From the NCBI GenBank assembly GCA_943331295.2, contig CALQLA020000044.1:1-39727 (forward strand): DNA of 39,727 nt, given 5' to 3'. Below the pieces are notes generated by a model. The model was not told the origin of the DNA. It saw only the letters and a program-made list of their open reading frames with translations, and made no database searches. Position 1 is the stretch's first letter. Each line of letters begins with the position of its first letter. The translations under genes were made by a program, and so were the position numbers. Below are positions 36,144 through 39,727 of the stretch, in pieces. This DNA is from Bordetella parapertussis (GTDB lineage Bacteria > Pseudomonadota > Gammaproteobacteria > Burkholderiales > Casimicrobiaceae).

Positions 36144-37226
36144 ATGAGCCCCACCCGCACCGTCGCCGTCGCGCTGGGCGAGCGCAGCTACGACGTGAAG
36201 ATCGGCGCCGGGCTTATCAACGATGCCGGCACCCTGCTTGCCCCGGTGCTCGCCGCCCCCCGCACGGTCATCGTCACCAATCCCGTCGTCGCGTCGCACT
36301 GGCTGGTGCCATTGCGCCGGAGCTTTGCCGCCGCCGGCATCGCCAGCGAGGTGATCGTGATTCCCGACGGCGAGACGCACAAGACCTGGGCCACGCTGTC
36401 CGACGTGCTCACCCGGCTGCTGGAGATCCGCGCCGACCGCTCGACCACGCTGATCGCGCTGGGCGGCGGCGTGGTCGGCGACATCGGCGGGTTCGCGGCC
36501 GCGATCTGCCAGCGCGGCCTGCCCTTCGTTCAGATCCCGACCACCCTGCTGTCGCAGGTCGACTCGTCGGTCGGCGGCAAGACCGGCGTCAACCACGCGC
36601 TGGGCAAGAACATGCTGGGCGCGTTCTACCAGCCGCGCGCCGTGCTGATCGACACCGATTGCCTGTCGACGCTGCCCGACCGCGAGCTGGCGGCGGGCCT
36701 GGCCGAGGTGATCAAGTACGGCGCCATCCGTGACGTCGCGTTCCTCGATTGGCTCGAAGCCAACCTCGACCGGATCATGGCTCGCGACACCGAGGCGCTG
36801 ACGCATGCGATCGGCGAAAGCTGCCAGGCCAAGGCGACCATCGTCGCCGCCGACGAGCGCGAGACCGGCGACCGCGCGCTGCTCAACTTCGGCCACACGT
36901 TCGGCCACGCCATCGAAGCGGGGCTGGGCTACGGCGCGTGGCTGCACGGCGAGGCCGTCGCGGCGGGAATGGTCATGGCCGCGGAGCTGTCGGCCCGCAT
37001 GGGCCTCGTCGGCGCGGCGGACGCGGCGCGGCTGTCCCGGCTGCTGGAACGCAGCAAGCTGCCGGTCGTGCCGCCGAAGCTTGGCGCCGACCGCTATCTC
37101 GCGCTGATGAGCCACGACAAGAAGGTGCAGGCCGGCGCGATCCGGTTCATCCTGCTGCGCGCGCTGGGCGATGCGTTCGTGACGGCCGACGTGCCGACGG
37201 ACGCGTTGCGCGCCGTGCTGGCGTAG
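36144..37226 (+). CDS. aroB: 3-dehydroquinate synthase
   Basis: AroB cyclises DAHP to 3-dehydroquinate with NAD+ and a divalent metal. The 360 residues show PDGETHKT (74-81), [13 protein letters not shown] (107-119), [13 protein letters not shown] (139-151) and the metal ligands Glu188 (AEVIKYG), His251 (GHTFGH) and His268. The ATG at 36144 has GGAGA 7 bases upstream. It is followed by a bidirectional terminator. Confidence 0.97.
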   Translation: MSPTRTVAVALGERSYDVKIGAGLINDAGTLLAPVLAAPRTVIVTNPVVASHWLVPLRRSFAAAGIASEVIVIPDGETHKTWATLSDVLTRLLEIRADRSTTLIALGGGVVGDIGGFAAAICQRGLPFVQIPTTLLSQVDSSVGGKTGVNHALGKNMLGAFYQPRAVLIDTDCLSTLPDRELAAGLAEVIKYGAIRDVAFLDWLEANLDRIMARDTEALTHAIGESCQAKATIVAADERETGDRALLNFGHTFGHAIEAGLGYGAWLHGEAVAAGMVMAAELSARMGLVGAADAARLSRLLERSKLPVVPPKLGADRYLALMSHDKKVQAGAIRFILLRALGDAFVTADVPTDALRAVLA

Positions 37227-37262
37227 CGCCGCCCTGCCACCTGGCGCCGGACCCCGGCAACG

Positions 37263-37293
37263 AAAAACGGCGCCCTTGCGGGGCGCCGTTTCC
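37263..37293. terminator. Bidirectional intrinsic terminator between aroB and the lipoprotein gene
   Basis: AACGGCGCCC and GGGCGCCGTT form a stem around a TTGCG loop. An A run lies to the left (U run for minus transcripts) and TTTCCATTTC to the right. It serves aroB on + and the convergent lipoprotein gene on minus. The stem is nearly the same as that of the livK terminator. Confidence 0.85.
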
Positions 37294-37337
37294 ATTTCGC
37301 CGCGGCAACGTGCCGCGGCTGCGCGAAGGTCGCCCGG

Positions 37338-39727
37338 TCAGGGCCCGCAGTCGACGTGCGGGAACACCTGCTGCCCGGTGACGTCGGTGACGGTGATGAA
37401 GTTCTTCACGATGTCCACGCTGCCGCTTTGCTTCAGCCCCGATACGGCGAAGCTGCCGCCCAGCGCCAGCACCGACGTCGGCGTGATCGACGCGCCAGAC
37501 GGCGTGCCGTTGGTGAACGCCACCGTGTAGGGCTGCGTGCCGCCGTTGATCGTGAACGTCGACGTCTTCCCGACGCAGGTGGTGCCCACGTACGAGATGA
37601 ACGACGGAGTGGTCGACAGCGCATCCGGCGGCGTGGCCGATCCCGGGCAGGTGATCTTGCGCGAGACGGTCTGCTGGGCGCCCGGCGCCGAGTCGGCGAA
37701 GGTCAGCAGGATGCTCTGCGAGAAGTTGCTGACCCGCACCGTGCCGCCGGACGACTGCACGAACGTCGGCGTGACCGTCGGGCTCGAGCCGATCTGCGGC
37801 GATGCGGTCACGTTGTAGCCCGGCGTGCCGCCCGTGACGACGAACGTGAACGTGGCCCCGGTGCACACAAGCCCGGAGATGTCCGCCGGCGTGACGGTCA
37901 TCGTCGTCGGCGGCGTCGGGCCAGGCGCTGCCACGGTGCCCGGTTCGTTGACCAGCGTCGCGGTGACCTGCCGTCCGGTCGCGTCGACGATCGAGAACGT
38001 CTCCGGCTTGACGCAGGCGCCGGTGGTGATGACCTGGAAGAAGCCGCCGCTCGCGTTGACTGTCGGGTTGACCAGGATCACGCCGCCGGGGAACGACTGC
38101 GTGATGCGGTAGGGCGGCGTGCCGCCGTAGATGTAGTAGTCGACCTTCACACCCTCGGAGCAGACGCCGATGTAGGGCCCGGTGATGATCGCTTCGGGCG
38201 CCACGACGGTGAGGATCTTCGAGCCGTCGGTGACCTGCTGGATCAGGAAGTCGCTCGTCAGCTGCTGGCCCGAGGCGATGTCGGTGACCCGGATCTGCGC
38301 CGGTTGCGTCGGCGCGTCGACGTTGGCGCGGACGATCACCTGCGCGTTGCCGTTGGCGTCGGAGTTGACCGCGAGCGACAGCACCGTCTGCGTGGCCGGC
38401 GACGCGGCCGGGTTCACGATGCCGTACGGCCCGGCGACCACGTCGAAGCGAACCTGCCGTCCCGCCGCGGGGCCGCCGCCGGGAAGCTGCAGCGTCACCG
38501 TCGCCGTCCCGCTTTGCCCCGAGCAGATCGCGGCGGCGCCGCAATCGGTCAGGTTGGGCTTGACCGTCAGCGTGTTGAGGAGCGTGGTCGGCTGCACCGT
38601 CACCGCCGCCGCCGTGGACTTGTTGTTCGAGTCCTGGATGGTGATCGTGACGGGCGTCGCGACAGCGAGCGTGGACGCGTACAGCGGTATCACCCCGCCC
38701 GCGACCTTCTGCGTGACCGGAAGCACCGTCGGGTTGCTGGAGAAGGCCGCATACGGCGGCGTGCCGCCGGCGACCGTCAGCGTCGTGGGCGTGCCCGCGA
38801 AGATGGTCAGCGTGGACGGCAGCACCGTCAGCGCCGGCGGCGGCGCCGACGAATCGGGAGTGACAGTGACGGCGACGATGGCCGTCTGCCCTGCCGAATC
38901 CTGGATGGTGACCGTGACGTTGGTGGCGACCGCCGGGGCGCCCGCCGCGATGAGGACCAGCGAACTACCCGTCACCGTCTGGTTGACCGGCAGCAGCACC
39001 GAGTCGCTCGAGAACGCCTTGAACGGCGGCGCCCCGCCGATGATCGCGATCGTGACCGGCACGCCCTTGGACGTCACGACGGACGTGGGCAGCACGGAGA
39101 GCGCCGGCGCGAGGTTGGGCTTCGGGTGCACCGTCGCGGTGACCGAGGTCACCTGCGCGACGGAATCCTGGATCGTGATGACGACGCGGGTATCTGTCGC
39201 GACGTTCGACGCGAGCAGCAGCAGCGAATTGCCCGCCACCACCGAGGAGACCGGCAGCACCGTCGAGTTGTTCGAGAACGCGCGGTACGGCGGCACGCCA
39301 CCGGTGATGGACAGCGACGACGCGATGGTCGAATAGACGTCGGGGTCGACCGGCAGCACGGTGATCAACGACGGCGGCGTGGGCGGCCCCGGCAGCACGG
39401 TCACGCTGGCGGTGACGGTGGCGCCGGCGGAGTCCTGGATCGTTATGTCGACGGCAGTCGACGACGCGACGCCGTTGGCGAGCAGCGTAATCGTGGTTCC
39501 GGGCAGGTTCTGGACCACCGGCAGCACGGCGGTGTTGTTGGAAAACGCGCGGTATGGCGCGACGCCTCCCGAAATCGTCACGGTTGTCGCAACTTGCGCG
39601 TAGACGGTCAGCGTGGCCGGCAGAACGGTGAGCGTGGGCACCGCCACTGGGGCTGGCGTGAACGGATTGTTCGGCGCGCCGCTGCCCCCGCCGCAGGCGC
39701 TGAGCGTGAGAACCCCGGCAAGGGCGA
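37338..39727 (-). CDS. Large modular Ig-like-repeat lipoprotein (5' end beyond the window)
   Basis: The reading frame runs off the right edge; 795 residues are visible. The first 26, upstream of a GTG at 39647 that could be mistaken for the start, read as a signal-peptide core and lipobox (LAGVLTLSAC; Cys11 of the visible part) and a Gly/Pro linker, so this is a lipoprotein lacking only its first few residues here. Four ~89-residue repeats follow, each with GG-x-PPY/F-x-AFS and VLPV and ending in ITIQDS-type strands. Next comes a Big1/invasin-like segment, then three Cys-containing repeats with GGTPPY/GGTPGY/GGTQPY, each having a Cys pair suited to a disulfide. Probably surface- or periplasm-exposed and adhesive or structural; function unknown. 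Confidence 0.85.
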   Translation of the reverse strand, partial: ALAGVLTLSACGGGSGAPNNPFTPAPVAVPTLTVLPATLTVYAQVATTVTISGGVAPYRAFSNNTAVLPVVQNLPGTTITLLANGVASSTAVDITIQDSAGATVTASVTVLPGPPTPPSLITVLPVDPDVYSTIASSLSITGGVPPYRAFSNNSTVLPVSSVVAGNSLLLLASNVATDTRVVITIQDSVAQVTSVTATVHPKPNLAPALSVLPTSVVTSKGVPVTIAIIGGAPPFKAFSSDSVLLPVNQTVTGSSLVLIAAGAPAVATNVTVTIQDSAGQTAIVAVTVTPDSSAPPPALTVLPSTLTIFAGTPTTLTVAGGTPPYAAFSSNPTVLPVTQKVAGGVIPLYASTLAVATPVTITIQDSNNKSTAAAVTVQPTTLLNTLTVKPNLTDCGAAAICSGQSGTATVTLQLPGGGPAAGRQVRFDVVAGPYGIVNPAASPATQTVLSLAVNSDANGNAQVIVRANVDAPTQPAQIRVTDIASGQQLTSDFLIQQVTDGSKILTVVAPEAIITGPYIGVCSEGVKVDYYIYGGTPPYRITQSFPGGVILVNPTVNASGGFFQVITTGACVKPETFSIVDATGRQVTATLVNEPGTVAAPGPTPPTTMTVTPADISGLVCTGATFTFVVTGGTPGYNVTASPQIGSSPTVTPTFVQSSGGTVRVSNFSQSILLTFADSAPGAQQTVSRKITCPGSATPPDALSTTPSFISYVGTTCVGKTSTFTINGGTQPYTVAFTNGTPSGASITPTSVLALGGSFAVSGLKQSGSVDIVKNFITVTDVTGQQVFPHVDCGP

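Noticed and set aside
39645..39647. GTG as the start of the large lipoprotein
   Set aside because: The frame stays open to the window edge and encodes a signal-peptide core and lipobox (LTLSAC) upstream of it.

Overview
The window is chromosomal DNA from a very GC-rich betaproteobacterium, probably Burkholderiales or a close relative. This is inferred from gene content and order, not from any search. Supporting signs are the pcm-like/tolC/waaA/waaC order, the ponA (mrcA) gene divergent from pilMNOPQ-aroK-aroB, cytochrome c4 divergent from engB and followed by hemB, and GC-rich dispersed repeats of a style common in that order. Nearly all of it is housekeeping. No phage, IS transposase, CRISPR array, tRNA or rRNA is visible.

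Left part (1-9.5 kb): a tandem-repeat leader precedes purD, hemF, a NUDIX ADP-sugar hydrolase and an acylphosphatase, all on +. Convergent to these is a complete high-affinity amino-acid-type ABC transporter on the minus strand (livK, livH, livM, livG, livF) with a small membrane protein gene coupled to its end. livK has its own consensus promoter and a strong terminator before livH. Middle (9.9-24.1 kb): a two-gene RND efflux system, a PCMT-like methyltransferase, TolC, then LPS genes (waaA and waaC on minus; a WaaE/KdtX-like glycosyltransferase, a UDP-glucuronate epimerase-type enzyme and rfbBACD for dTDP-L-rhamnose on +). Many of these overlap as ATGA or GTGA. Right part (24.1-39.7 kb): a dihaem cytochrome c4, engB, hemB, a degenerate nucleotidyltransferase-like protein coupled to PBP1a, the type IV pilus assembly operon pilMNOPQ, aroK and aroB, and a large modular lipoprotein that runs off the right edge.

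The most interesting object is not a protein. Between engB and hemB the minus strand carries a sigma-E-type promoter (GGAACT and TCTGA at the canonical spacing), then about 115 nt that fold into hairpins, one showing an anti-Shine-Dalgarno loop (UUCCUCCC), and then a strong intrinsic terminator with a U tail. It faces the 3' end of engB, the same position and orientation as Spot 42 next to yihA/engB in enterics and in the same locus as the sigma-22-dependent ErsA of Pseudomonas. I propose an envelope-stress small RNA here.

A second theme is repeats. One GC-rich family sits immediately upstream of, or inside, the start regions of purD, livM, waaC and the epimerase gene, always in the sense orientation. 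In waaC and the epimerase gene it appears to be translated as an N-terminal leader. A different, hairpin-forming repeat of about 85-90 bp lies downstream of acyP and of engB. Its two copies are in opposite orientation.
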